Shown here piece after piece: positions 27,622 through 35,916 of a DNA stretch of 64,000 nt. Origin of the DNA: Altibacter lentus. Its GTDB lineage: Bacteria; Bacteroidota; Bacteroidia; Flavobacteriales; Flavobacteriaceae. The first letter of the stretch is position 1. The number at the start of each line of letters is the position of its first letter. Location: assembly GCF_000746845.1 (NCBI RefSeq), contig NZ_KN050846.1, positions 565,394 through 629,393 of the forward strand. Direction: 5' to 3'. A program made the position numbers and the translations under genes. The notes beneath the pieces were generated by a model that saw only the letters and a program-made list of their open reading frames with translations, searched no databases and was not told the origin of the DNA.

Positions 27622-28941
27622 ATGCAGTACATTCCTAATATACTATTTCTTATCGCCCTTATAGCGGGTATTGGTTATTTTACTAAGAATATCCGTAAAC
27701 TCATTCGTAATATAAAATTAGGGCAGGAAGTAGATGCGTCCAATCACAAGGCAGAACGATGGAGCAACGTGGTGCGCATCGCACTCGGGCAGTCCAAAAT
27801 GGTAGTGCGACCTGTAGCGGGTCTCTTACATATTATCGTGTACGTTGGATTTATTGTGATCAACATAGAGGTGCTGGAGATAATTATCGACGGCCTTTTC
27901 GGGACACATCGTATTTTCTCGGGGATGGGTGTTGTTTACGACTATTTAATAGCCACCTTCGAGATTCTGGCCCTTTTAGTTTTGGTGGGTGTTATTTTCT
28001 TCTGGACGCGACGTAATATCCAAAAAATTAGACGTTTCTGGGCGCGTGAAATGAAAGGATGGCCAAAGAATGACGCCAACTATATCCTTTATTTCGAGAT
28101 GGTATTGATGGTCCTTTTTCTTACCATGAATGCAGCAGACCTGCAATTACAACGTATAGGAGCAGACCACTACACCCAGGCAGGAATGTTCCCTGTGAGC
28201 CAGTATATAGTACCTTTACTGGAAGGATTTTCAGAAAGCACACTCATTCTTATCGAACGCACGGCCTGGTGGCTGCATATTTTGGGGATCTTGGTGTTCT
28301 TAAATTATCTCTACTTCTCTAAACACCTGCATATCATTTTAGCATTTCCCAATGTTTACTTCGGAAAAGTGGTTCCGAAGGGAAAATTCAAGAATCTGGA
28401 ATCGGTGACCAATGAAGTAAAACTTATGATGGATCCCAATGCCGATCCGTTTGCTGCTCCTGCCGAAGGGACCGAAGCACCGGCTAAGTTTGGCGCAAGC
28501 GATGTCATGGACTTAAACCAGATCCAACTGCTCAATGCCTATACCTGCACCGAATGCGGACGTTGTACCAGCGAATGTCCGGCAAATCTAACCGGAAAAA
28601 AGCTATCCCCGCGTAAGATCATGATGGATACCCGCGATCGGTTGGAGGAAGTGGGTAAGAATATTAAGGCCAATGGCGAGTTTAAACCCGATGGCAAACA
28701 ATTATTGGACGATTATATCCTTAGAGAAGAACTTTGGGCCTGTACCACCTGTAATGCCTGTGTGGAAGCTTGCCCTGTAAGTATTGATCCCCTGTCCATT
28801 ATTATGGATATGCGTCAATATTTGGTCATGGAACAATCGGCTGCCCCACAGGAGTTGAATGTTGCGATGACCAATATAGAGAATAACGGAGCCCCATGGC
28901 CGTACAATCAAATGGACCGATTAAACTGGAAGAACGAATAA
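27622..28941 (+). CDS. Membrane (Fe-S) protein, HdrC-like with cytochrome b-like domain
   Basis: The 439-residue protein has about five transmembrane segments in the first 245 residues, with histidines placed as in the nitrate reductase gamma/HdrE-type heme b domain, and a soluble C-terminal part with two 4Fe-4S motifs: Cys309/312/315/319 (CTECGRCTSECP) and Cys374/377/380/384 (CTTCNACVEACP). It probably moves electrons between the quinone pool and a soluble partner. The HdrB-like CCG protein two genes downstream is the natural partner; together they resemble HdrB/HdrC-like or DsrMK-like modules. Electron donor and acceptor are unknown. It abuts the next gene directly. Confidence 0.88.
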   Translation: MQYIPNILFLIALIAGIGYFTKNIRKLIRNIKLGQEVDASNHKAERWSNVVRIALGQSKMVVRPVAGLLHIIVYVGFIVINIEVLEIIIDGLFGTHRIFSGMGVVYDYLIATFEILALLVLVGVIFFWTRRNIQKIRRFWAREMKGWPKNDANYILYFEMVLMVLFLTMNAADLQLQRIGADHYTQAGMFPVSQYIVPLLEGFSESTLILIERTAWWLHILGILVFLNYLYFSKHLHIILAFPNVYFGKVVPKGKFKNLESVTNEVKLMMDPNADPFAAPAEGTEAPAKFGASDVMDLNQIQLLNAYTCTECGRCTSECPANLTGKKLSPRKIMMDTRDRLEEVGKNIKANGEFKPDGKQLLDDYILREELWACTTCNACVEACPVSIDPLSIIMDMRQYLVMEQSAAPQELNVAMTNIENNGAPWPYNQMDRLNWKNE

Positions 28942-29376
28942 ATGAAAGCGGAGAATTTAAATAAACTATTGCGGGACACCCACATTAATGGAGAACATGT
29001 AAGCCCGGTATTACCCGAAGACGTCAAGAATTATTTGATCGATATCGATGGAACCATAACGGACGACATCCCAAATGAAGAGCCGGAGCGAATGGCAACC
29101 TGTGAACCTTTTCCGGATGCCTTACGAACGTTGAACAAGTGGTACGATGAAGGTCATATTATTTGTTTTTTCACTTCCCGCACCGAAGAACACCGAGAAG
29201 TGACCGAAACTTGGTTGGACAAACACGGTTTTAAATATCACAGTTTGTTGATGGGAAAACCCAGAGGTGGTAATTATCACTGGGTTGATAATCATTTGGT
29301 AAAAGCAACCCGCTATAAAGGAAAATTCACCGATCTGGTGGAAAAAGAAGTGACCATTCAGGTTTTTAAAGAGTAA
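28942..29376 (+). CDS. HAD-like phosphatase, small
   Basis: The 144-residue protein is a minimal HAD fold: nucleophile motif LIDIDGTITDD (Asp34, Asp36), motif II FFTSRTEEH (Thr78 or Ser79), Lys106 and an acid near WVDNH (Asp116). No cap domain is visible. Similar proteins are often labelled phosphoheptose isomerase or LNS2-like without evidence; I would not adopt those names. It starts at the base after the stop of the membrane Fe-S protein and is followed by the CCG protein 11 bases later, so it is inserted inside the Hdr-like operon, which is unusual and suggests a linked metabolite or repair role. Confidence 0.85.
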   Translation: MKAENLNKLLRDTHINGEHVSPVLPEDVKNYLIDIDGTITDDIPNEEPERMATCEPFPDALRTLNKWYDEGHIICFFTSRTEEHREVTETWLDKHGFKYHSLLMGKPRGGNYHWVDNHLVKATRYKGKFTDLVEKEVTIQVFKE

Positions 29377-29387
29377 AGATACCAGAC

Positions 29388-30179
29388 ATGAGCGAACCGA
29401 TAAAAGTACCCACAATGGCCGAATACATGGCGCAGGGAAAGCAACCCGAAGTATTGTTTTGGGTAGGCTGTGCCGGAAGTTTTGATGATCGTGCAAAGAA
29501 GATCACCAAGGCTTTTGTAAAACTATTACACAATGCCAAAGTAGACTTTGCTGTGTTGGGAACCGAAGAAAGTTGTACCGGAGACCCGGCGAAGCGCGCT
29601 GGCAATGAGTTTTTGTTCCAGATGCAGGCCATGGGCAATATTGAGGTATTAAATGCCTATGAAGTAAAGAAGATCGTTACGGCTTGTCCGCACTGCTTTA
29701 ACACCATCAAGAACGAATACCCGGAACTGGGCGGCTCGTATGAGGTGATACATCACACACAGTTCTTGAAAGATCTTCTGGTAGAAGGCAGATTACGGGT
29801 TGAAGGTGGAAAATTCAAAGGAAAACGAATCACCTTCCATGACCCCTGCTATTTGGGACGTGCTAACGGCGAATATGAAGCCCCTCGGGAGCTTCTTGAA
29901 AAACTGGAAGTAGAACTTGTTGAAATGCGGCGGTGTAAGTCGCGCGGACTCTGCTGCGGGGCAGGGGGAGCTCAAATGTTCAAAGAGGCAGAACCGGGTG
30001 ATAAAGAAGTGAATATTGAACGTACCGAAGAAGCCATAGAAACACAACCCGATATCATTGCAGCCGGCTGTCCCTTCTGTAATACGATGCTTACCGACGG
30101 TGTAAAAGGAAAAGAAAAAGAAGGCGATATACAAGTATTGGATGTCGCAGAGATGATTGCAAATGCTGAAGACCTGTAA
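29388..30179 (+). CDS. HdrB-like CCG-domain (Fe-S) protein
   Basis: The 263-residue soluble protein has two CCG-type cysteine sets: Cys28 (VGCAGSF), Cys63, Cys100 and Cys103 (TACPHCF), then Cys154 (HDPCYLGR), Cys189-Cys190 (LCCGAGGAQMF), Cys228 and Cys231 (GCPFCNTM). Such sets bind non-cubane or 4Fe-4S clusters in HdrB, GlpC and LutA-like proteins that handle disulfides or lactate/glycolate electrons. It follows the membrane Fe-S gene and the HAD gene in one operon and probably docks to the membrane protein. The substrate is unknown. Confidence 0.9.
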   Translation: MSEPIKVPTMAEYMAQGKQPEVLFWVGCAGSFDDRAKKITKAFVKLLHNAKVDFAVLGTEESCTGDPAKRAGNEFLFQMQAMGNIEVLNAYEVKKIVTACPHCFNTIKNEYPELGGSYEVIHHTQFLKDLLVEGRLRVEGGKFKGKRITFHDPCYLGRANGEYEAPRELLEKLEVELVEMRRCKSRGLCCGAGGAQMFKEAEPGDKEVNIERTEEAIETQPDIIAAGCPFCNTMLTDGVKGKEKEGDIQVLDVAEMIANAEDL

Positions 30180-30181
30180 CC

Positions 30182-30667
30182 ATGTTGACCGACTTTAAGA
30201 ACTTACCCGATGATTCCCGTGTATGGATCTATCAAGCGAATAGAAAACTTACCGACGAAGAAATTGCAACCATCCAAGATAGGACCTCAAAGTTCTTGGA
30301 GGCATGGACCGCACATGGTACCGATCTGGAAGCTGGTTTCGAACTAAAATACAATCGATTTATAGTGATCGGTCTTAACCAAGCCAATGCTTCAGCTTCA
30401 GGATGCAGTATCGATGCTTCAGTGCGATTTATTCAATCATTGGAAAAAGAATTTGATGTGGATCTCCTGGACAAAATGAATGTCACGTTCTATTCCGGAG
30501 ATTTTATTGCATATAAGCCTTTGACCGATTTCAGAAAAATGGCAAAAGCACGCTCTGTCTCCCCCAATACGGTGGTTTTCAACAATCTGGTAAACACCAA
30601 AGCCGAGTACCTTGAAAATTGGGAAGTTCCGGCAAAAGAAAGTTGGCACAATCGATTTTTAGCATAG
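30182..30667 (+). CDS. Conserved hypothetical protein (often mislabelled ABC transporter ATPase)
   Basis: The 161-residue soluble protein starts two bases after the CCG protein gene stop. It has no Walker A, signature or Walker B motif, so the name ABC transporter ATPase that I recall for flavobacterial relatives has no support here. Visible features are SRVWIYQANRKLTDEE at the start, the ASASGCSIDASVRF segment with a single conserved-looking Cys and Asp (about 77-88), and a C-terminal W-x-V-PAKESWHNRFL. I do not recognise the fold. Its operon with Hdr-like genes suggests a linked role. Confidence 0.8.
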   Translation: MLTDFKNLPDDSRVWIYQANRKLTDEEIATIQDRTSKFLEAWTAHGTDLEAGFELKYNRFIVIGLNQANASASGCSIDASVRFIQSLEKEFDVDLLDKMNVTFYSGDFIAYKPLTDFRKMAKARSVSPNTVVFNNLVNTKAEYLENWEVPAKESWHNRFLA

Positions 30668-30686
30668 TTTTTGTACCTTTCAGTAT

Positions 30687-33620
30687 ATGAAAAAATTGCT
30701 TGCAACCTCACTTCTTGCACTCGTTCTATTCCCTGTATTTTCACAGCAAGTTAATCCATTAATCGTCAAGGACGATTTTCAGAATCAACAAAAATGGGTC
30801 GATAGTATCTATGGCAATATGTCCCTTCAGGAAAAGATCGGTCAATTGTTCATGGTCGATGTGTTTTCCAGTGACCCCACGTCCAAAACCGATAAGGTGA
30901 AAGACTTAATCGCCAATCAATACATTGGCGGGGTGATCTTTTCGAAAGGCGGACCCATGAGACAAGCCAAGCTGAATAACGAATTTCAAGCATCCTCACG
31001 GATTCCGCTTATGGTCGCCATGGATGCCGAATGGGGACTTGCCATGCGGCTGGACTCTACCTTTGCGTACCCCTGGAACATGACACTGGGCGCCATCAAG
31101 GACAATAATATCGTTGAAAAAGTGGGGGAACGTATTGGTGAACACTGCAAACGACTGGGCGTACACATTAACTTCGCTCCCGTAACAGATATTAATACCA
31201 ATCCGAAGAATCCAATTATCGGAAATCGTTCTTTTGGTGAAGATAAAGAAAATGTAACCGAAAAGGCCCTAGCGTTTATGAAGGGTATGCAACGTGCAGG
31301 AATCTTGGCTAATGCGAAACATTTTCCCGGTCATGGTGATACCGATACCGATTCTCATAAGACGCTTCCCACGATCAACTTCAGTAAAGAACGCATAGAC
31401 AGTGTAGAGCTCTATCCTTACAAACGTCTTATCAACAACGGTCTCAGCAGTGTGATGGTTGCTCATTTAAATGTCCCATCGTTAGAAGAGCGCAGCGATT
31501 ATCCATCTTCCATATCCAGAACCATCGTTACAGATATGCTAAAAGGACAGCTGGGTTTTAACGGACTCATTTTTACCGATGCCCTGAATATGAAAGGAGC
31601 TTCCAACTTTTCGTCACCCGGGGAGATAGATCTGGCTGCGTTTCTCGCAGGGAACGATGTTTTACTGATTTCTGAAGACATCCCGAAAGCACACCAGCTA
31701 TTGGTGAATGCCTATCGTGAAAAAGTCATTACCGAAGAACGGCTGGAGCATTCAGTGAAAAAAATTCTGTACGCAAAATACAAGGTAGGTCTGCACAATT
31801 ATTCCCCGGTGGATACTAATTATTTAGTTGAAGAGCTCAATACGGTCCAAGATGCAGTCCTTTATGAAGAATCCATGGAAAAGGCGCTTACGGTGCTAAA
31901 GAATGATCAAGATATTCTTCCTATCAAAGACTTGCAAAACAGCTCCATTGCCTATGTGAATTTTGGCGATGACGACGGCAGTGCTTTTTTGGAGCAATTG
32001 CAACAATATGCACAAGTGGATTGGGTTAAAGCAGAAGATTTAGACGGTTACATTAATAAGTTAGCCACCTACACACATGTGATCATTGGTTTTCATAAAT
32101 CGAATGCGTCACCCTGGAAAGATTACGAGTTCACTGAAAATGAATTGGTCTGGATCTATGAGATCGCTCGCACAAATAAGGTGATCCTCGATGTATTTGC
32201 TCGACCCTATGCGTTGTTAGGCCTGAGAAGCCGTGCCAATTTTGAAGGTATTGTGCTTTCATACCAAAATAGCGAAGTGAGTCAGCAACTGTCTGCTCAA
32301 TTGATTTTTGGAGCGAGAAAGGCAAACGGTCAGTTGCCGGTTTCTTTGGGACCCGATCTTCCGTTGCACACCTCTATTGAAACGAACAGTATGAATCGTT
32401 TGCAATACGGTACACCGGAGAGCGTGGGTATGAACAGTTTTACGCTACGAAAAATAGATTCGCTCGCACGCACAGGAATCTATGGAGGCATGACCCCGGG
32501 AATGCAGATATTGGTAGCTCGCAAGGGGAAAGTAGTGTACCAGAAGAATTTTGGTTACCACACTCAGGAAAACAAGAATGCCGTAAAAAGTGATGATGTG
32601 TACGACGTGGCATCGCTTACCAAAATTTTGGCAACACTGCCCTTGGTGATGGAACTCGTAGACCGCGATGTCTTGTCGATGGACACCAAACTTTCTGAAA
32701 TGCTCCCGGAATATAAAAATTCGAATAAAGGGGATATCACCCTTAAAGAGATCCTTACCCATACAGGAAGACTACAAGCCTGGATTCCTTTTTATATTGG
32801 AACGCTGGACTCGGTCACAAAGCAACCTGCAGAAAAGTATTATTCAAAATTTATTTCTGAAACATTTGATCTGCAAGTAGCAGAAGACCTGTATATGCGT
32901 ACAGATTATAAAGATTCTATCTACGATATCATACGGAAGAGTGAATTACGGGACAGACCGGGATACAAATACAGCGACTTGCCTTATTACATACTGAAAA
33001 AATATCTGGAAGAATTCTACGGAACTCCTTTGGACAAGCTGGTACAGCGTAATCTTTATGAGAATCTGGGTGCGAATTATACAACCTATAATCCGCTTCA
33101 GAAATTCTCTAAGATCGATATCGTTCCCACAGAGGACGATTACAGTTTCCGTATGCAGAAAGTTCACGGATATGTTCACGACCAAGGAGCAGCAATGTTA
33201 GGCGGGGTTGGAGGTCATGCCGGACTTTTCAGTAATGCGAATGATGTTGCTAAAATTATGCAGATGTATCTTTGGAAAGGCTTTTATGGCGGAAAACGCT
33301 ACTTTAAACCCCAAACCCTGGACGCTTTTAATACGTGCTATTACTGTGAAAGCGATATACGACGCGGCGCCGGGTTCGACAAACCTCAATTGGGAGATGT
33401 TGGCCCTACATGCGGCTGTGTTTCCATGACGAGTTTTGGTCATAGTGGTTTTACCGGAACGCTTACCTGGGCAGATCCCGACGAAGAGATCGTGTATGTA
33501 TTTCTTTCTAACAGAACGTATCCTAGTGCCGACAACCGGAAACTAATTGGCAGCAATTTGAGAAGTAATATCCAATCTGTTATCTACGAAGCGATCGATT
33601 TTAAAAACACCGACCTATGA
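30687..33620 (+). CDS. GH3 beta-N-acetylhexosaminidase fused to a serine beta-lactamase-like hydrolase
   Basis: The 977-residue exported protein (signal MKKLLATSLLALVLFPVFSQ) has a GH3 domain with the NagZ motif KHFPGHGDTDTDSH (211-224) and nucleophile Asp298 in FTDALNMKG, a GH3 C-terminal region, and from about residue 575 a beta-lactamase/DD-peptidase-fold domain with SLTK (Ser643, Lys646), YSD (Tyr762) and GHSGFTGT. It should cleave GlcNAc-anhydroMurNAc-type bonds and amide or ester bonds on peptidoglycan fragments in the periplasm. This fusion is frequent in Bacteroidota. It overlaps bshA by four bases (ATGA), implying coupling. Whether both domains act on one substrate is not known. Confidence 0.92.
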   Translation: MKKLLATSLLALVLFPVFSQQVNPLIVKDDFQNQQKWVDSIYGNMSLQEKIGQLFMVDVFSSDPTSKTDKVKDLIANQYIGGVIFSKGGPMRQAKLNNEFQASSRIPLMVAMDAEWGLAMRLDSTFAYPWNMTLGAIKDNNIVEKVGERIGEHCKRLGVHINFAPVTDINTNPKNPIIGNRSFGEDKENVTEKALAFMKGMQRAGILANAKHFPGHGDTDTDSHKTLPTINFSKERIDSVELYPYKRLINNGLSSVMVAHLNVPSLEERSDYPSSISRTIVTDMLKGQLGFNGLIFTDALNMKGASNFSSPGEIDLAAFLAGNDVLLISEDIPKAHQLLVNAYREKVITEERLEHSVKKILYAKYKVGLHNYSPVDTNYLVEELNTVQDAVLYEESMEKALTVLKNDQDILPIKDLQNSSIAYVNFGDDDGSAFLEQLQQYAQVDWVKAEDLDGYINKLATYTHVIIGFHKSNASPWKDYEFTENELVWIYEIARTNKVILDVFARPYALLGLRSRANFEGIVLSYQNSEVSQQLSAQLIFGARKANGQLPVSLGPDLPLHTSIETNSMNRLQYGTPESVGMNSFTLRKIDSLARTGIYGGMTPGMQILVARKGKVVYQKNFGYHTQENKNAVKSDDVYDVASLTKILATLPLVMELVDRDVLSMDTKLSEMLPEYKNSNKGDITLKEILTHTGRLQAWIPFYIGTLDSVTKQPAEKYYSKFISETFDLQVAEDLYMRTDYKDSIYDIIRKSELRDRPGYKYSDLPYYILKKYLEEFYGTPLDKLVQRNLYENLGANYTTYNPLQKFSKIDIVPTEDDYSFRMQKVHGYVHDQGAAMLGGVGGHAGLFSNANDVAKIMQMYLWKGFYGGKRYFKPQTLDAFNTCYYCESDIRRGAGFDKPQLGDVGPTCGCVSMTSFGHSGFTGTLTWADPDEEIVYVFLSNRTYPSADNRKLIGSNLRSNIQSVIYEAIDFKNTDL

Positions 33621-34744
33621 AAATTGCGATAGTTTGTTATCCAACCTTTGGGGGTAGTGGCGTAGTAGCTACCGAACTGGGTATCGCCCTGGCAGAACGG
33701 GGCCATGAGATTCATTTTATTACCTACAATCAGCCTGTACGATTAGAACTGGTATCGCACAATATTCACTATCACGAAGTAACAGTCCCGGATTATCCGT
33801 TGTTTCATTATCAGCCCTATGAATTGGCCTTATCGAGCAAATTGGTGAACATGGTAAAATTGTACGGTATCGAATTACTACATGTGCACTATGCGATCCC
33901 ACACGCATATGCGGGATATATGGCAAAAAAAATGCTCGAAGAAGAGAACATCTATATTCCCATGGTAACCACTTTACACGGAACCGATATCACATTGGTG
34001 GGAAACCATCCATTTTATAAACCTGCCGTGACGTTTAGTATTAACAAAAGTGAAGTGGTAACTTCGGTTTCCGAGAGTCTTAAAGAAGATACACTGCGAT
34101 TGTTCGATATCACGAACGAAATTGATGTGGTTCCCAACTTTATTGATGTGGCAAAACACGACAACCCGTATACCGAGTGTCAGCGTGATCTTATGGCTGA
34201 TAAGGACGAAAGAATCATTACGCATATTAGTAATTTACGCCCTGTAAAACGTGTCATGGATGTTATAGAGATCTTTGACCGTATTCAGAAAAAGATACCC
34301 GCTAAGCTCATAATGGTAGGAGAAGGTCCCGAAAAGGAAGCCTGTGAGGCTTTGTGTGCTAAAAAAGGAATTCAGGAAAAAGTATTATTTTTAGGGAACA
34401 GTAGCGAGATCAATAAGATCCTGTGTTTTACAGATCTCTTTTTATTACCTTCAGAAAAGGAAAGCTTTGGTCTTGCTGCACTGGAGGCAATGGCTTGTGG
34501 CGTCCCGGTAATTTCCAGCAATACCGGTGGGTTGGCAGAGGTAAATGTCCAAGGAGTGAGCGGGTACTTAAGTGATGTGGGTAATGTGGATGAGATGGCG
34601 ACCAATGCATTGCAGATCCTAAAGGATGATAAAACTTTAGCACAGTTCAAAAAGCAAGCAAAGGAAGCCTCCCGAAAGTTCGATACTAAAAATGTGGTCC
34701 CATTATATGAAACCTTATATGAAAAAGCCTTTCAGAAAATATAA
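33617..34744 (+). CDS. bshA: N-acetyl-alpha-D-glucosaminyl L-malate synthase BshA
   Basis: The 375-residue GT4 glycosyltransferase begins MKIAIVCYPTFGGSGVVATE, the BshA signature, with LHVHYAIPHA, a TTLHGTDITLVG strand, and the EX7E-type motif EKESFGLAALEAMACG near 280. It joins UDP-GlcNAc and L-malate in the first step of bacillithiol synthesis. Its presence implies bacillithiol, not glutathione, as a low-molecular-weight thiol. BshB and BshC are not in the window. The gene overlaps the GH3 fusion upstream and the PrcB-like lipoprotein gene downstream. Confidence 0.96.
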   Translation: MKIAIVCYPTFGGSGVVATELGIALAERGHEIHFITYNQPVRLELVSHNIHYHEVTVPDYPLFHYQPYELALSSKLVNMVKLYGIELLHVHYAIPHAYAGYMAKKMLEEENIYIPMVTTLHGTDITLVGNHPFYKPAVTFSINKSEVVTSVSESLKEDTLRLFDITNEIDVVPNFIDVAKHDNPYTECQRDLMADKDERIITHISNLRPVKRVMDVIEIFDRIQKKIPAKLIMVGEGPEKEACEALCAKKGIQEKVLFLGNSSEINKILCFTDLFLLPSEKESFGLAALEAMACGVPVISSNTGGLAEVNVQGVSGYLSDVGNVDEMATNALQILKDDKTLAQFKKQAKEASRKFDTKNVVPLYETLYEKAFQKI

Positions 34745-35216
34745 TAAAACAGCCATTGGGCTTTGTATAGTGCTTCTAAGCTTTATGTTGAGCTGTAAAA
34801 GTAGCACGAACAATTCGAAACCTCCAATGACCGATTCCATAGATTTTACTATTATTGAACAGGGTAGTCACAGTAATTTTACCAATAAACAAGAACGTCT
34901 TTTGACAGATCAATCGGCACTGCAACGTGTTTATGATACGATCAACAGTACCCGAAAACCCGGACTTCCTGTTCCTGAAATTGATTTTTCGAAACAACAG
35001 GTCGCATTTATAACAGCCGGCGAACTTTCCTCAGGTGGCTATTCGGTAGCGATAGACTCCATTGTACGAGAAGAAGAGCAAGTAGTGCTGTATATTGGTG
35101 GTGAATCTCCAGAATCCGGCGACTATGTGACTACAGTGCTCACTTCCCCGTTCATCCTTGTAAAGTTCGAAAAACAATCGGTTCCGGTAGTGTTTAAATA
35201 TTCGTTTAATAAGTAA
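34719..35216 (+). CDS. PrcB-like lipoprotein
   Basis: The 165-residue product starts MKKPFRKYNKTAIGLC and has the lipobox LSFMLSC, so it is a lipoprotein. I chose the ATG at 34719, which overlaps bshA by 26 bases; ATGs at 34692 and 34707 lie further inside bshA. The mature part (VAFITAGELSSGGYSVAIDSI, VVLYIGGESPESGDYVTTVLTSPFILVKF) matches the PrcB C-terminal domain, named from the Treponema dentilisin complex. No protease partner is adjacent, so the function here is unknown. Confidence 0.85.
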   Translation: MKKPFRKYNKTAIGLCIVLLSFMLSCKSSTNNSKPPMTDSIDFTIIEQGSHSNFTNKQERLLTDQSALQRVYDTINSTRKPGLPVPEIDFSKQQVAFITAGELSSGGYSVAIDSIVREEEQVVLYIGGESPESGDYVTTVLTSPFILVKFEKQSVPVVFKYSFNK

Positions 35217-35246
35217 TAAGAAAACTTCAGATAACAGCAACAAAAA

Positions 35247-35276
35247 ACCCGCAACTTGCGGGTCTTTTAATTTTTA
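35247..35276 (+). terminator. Intrinsic terminator after the PrcB-like gene
   Basis: Stem ACCCGCA/TGCGGGT with a three-base loop ACT, flanked by A and T tracts. It also lies close to the stop of the convergent beta-barrel gene and may serve it. Confidence 0.85.
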
Positions 35277-35289
35277 TCAAGTAATGCGC

Positions 35290-35778
35290 TTAAAATTGAT
35301 AGCGAATACCTAAGGCAATGTCGAAATCAACATCGTCATTGAAATCCCCAAAACCTATTTCGGGCCGGAAATCCAGTGATAATAACAGCGGAATATCAAA
35401 ATCGTATTCGATCCCTATATCCCCTGCGGCGTAGAGATACGTTTCAGTGTCATCATTAAAACCGGGAAAATCGTCATCGAAGTCTACCTGTGCAACACCT
35501 CCACCAACACCAACGTACCAGTTAAAGCCACCGTCAAGATTCCATACCCATTGGTACAGTCCCGTAATTCGATAGGCGTCAAAATTATTACTGCTACGCC
35601 ATCCAAGATCTATTTCAAGTCTGTTATTGTCACCCAGTCCGCGCTGATAGCTTATCTCGGTTCCAAAGCCATCGCTATCCCCAAGCCGGAGACCTAAGGC
35701 GTTCTTGGCTACCGTTTGAGCTTCAGCCTGCATTGAGAAGGCAACAATCGCGATAACTACTAAAAGTACTTTTTTCAT
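35290..35778 (-). CDS. Outer-membrane beta-barrel protein (OmpW/porin-like)
   Basis: The 162-residue product has a signal peptide MKKVLLVVIAIVAFSMQAEAQ and a mature part of alternating hydrophobic strands with Gly/Asp turns, ending in the aromatic residue Phe (ALGIRYQF), as expected for an eight-stranded outer-membrane barrel. The GVGGGVAQVDFDDD turn is rich in Asp and may bind cations. No specific family is certain; OmpX/OmpA-type small barrels are the closest idea. It converges on the PrcB-like gene and diverges from the FAD/Fe-S dehydrogenase gene. Confidence 0.8.
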   Translation of the reverse strand: MKKVLLVVIAIVAFSMQAEAQTVAKNALGLRLGDSDGFGTEISYQRGLGDNNRLEIDLGWRSSNNFDAYRITGLYQWVWNLDGGFNWYVGVGGGVAQVDFDDDFPGFNDDTETYLYAAGDIGIEYDFDIPLLLSLDFRPEIGFGDFNDDVDFDIALGIRYQF

Positions 35779-35903
35779 ATTTATGTGTTTAGGGTTGTTA
35801 ACGGAATAAAAGTAGTCCTATTATCTATGGCAACATGTTAAGGCTATCCGAAAAATTAACTTGTATTATAGAAAGTTTTGTTAAAGAAATGCCTCTTGTT
35901 TGT

Positions 35904-35911
35904 TACATTTA
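35904..35911 (+). promoter_or_regulatory. Possible -7 box (TACATTTA) for the FAD/Fe-S dehydrogenase gene
   Basis: TACATTTA fits the Bacteroidota -7 consensus TAnnTTTG with one mismatch and lies five bases before the chosen ATG. A TTTTG 23 bases upstream could be the -33 box, a spacing longer than usual. If real, the mRNA would be nearly leaderless. Confidence 0.3.
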
Positions 35912-35916
35912 CGGTC

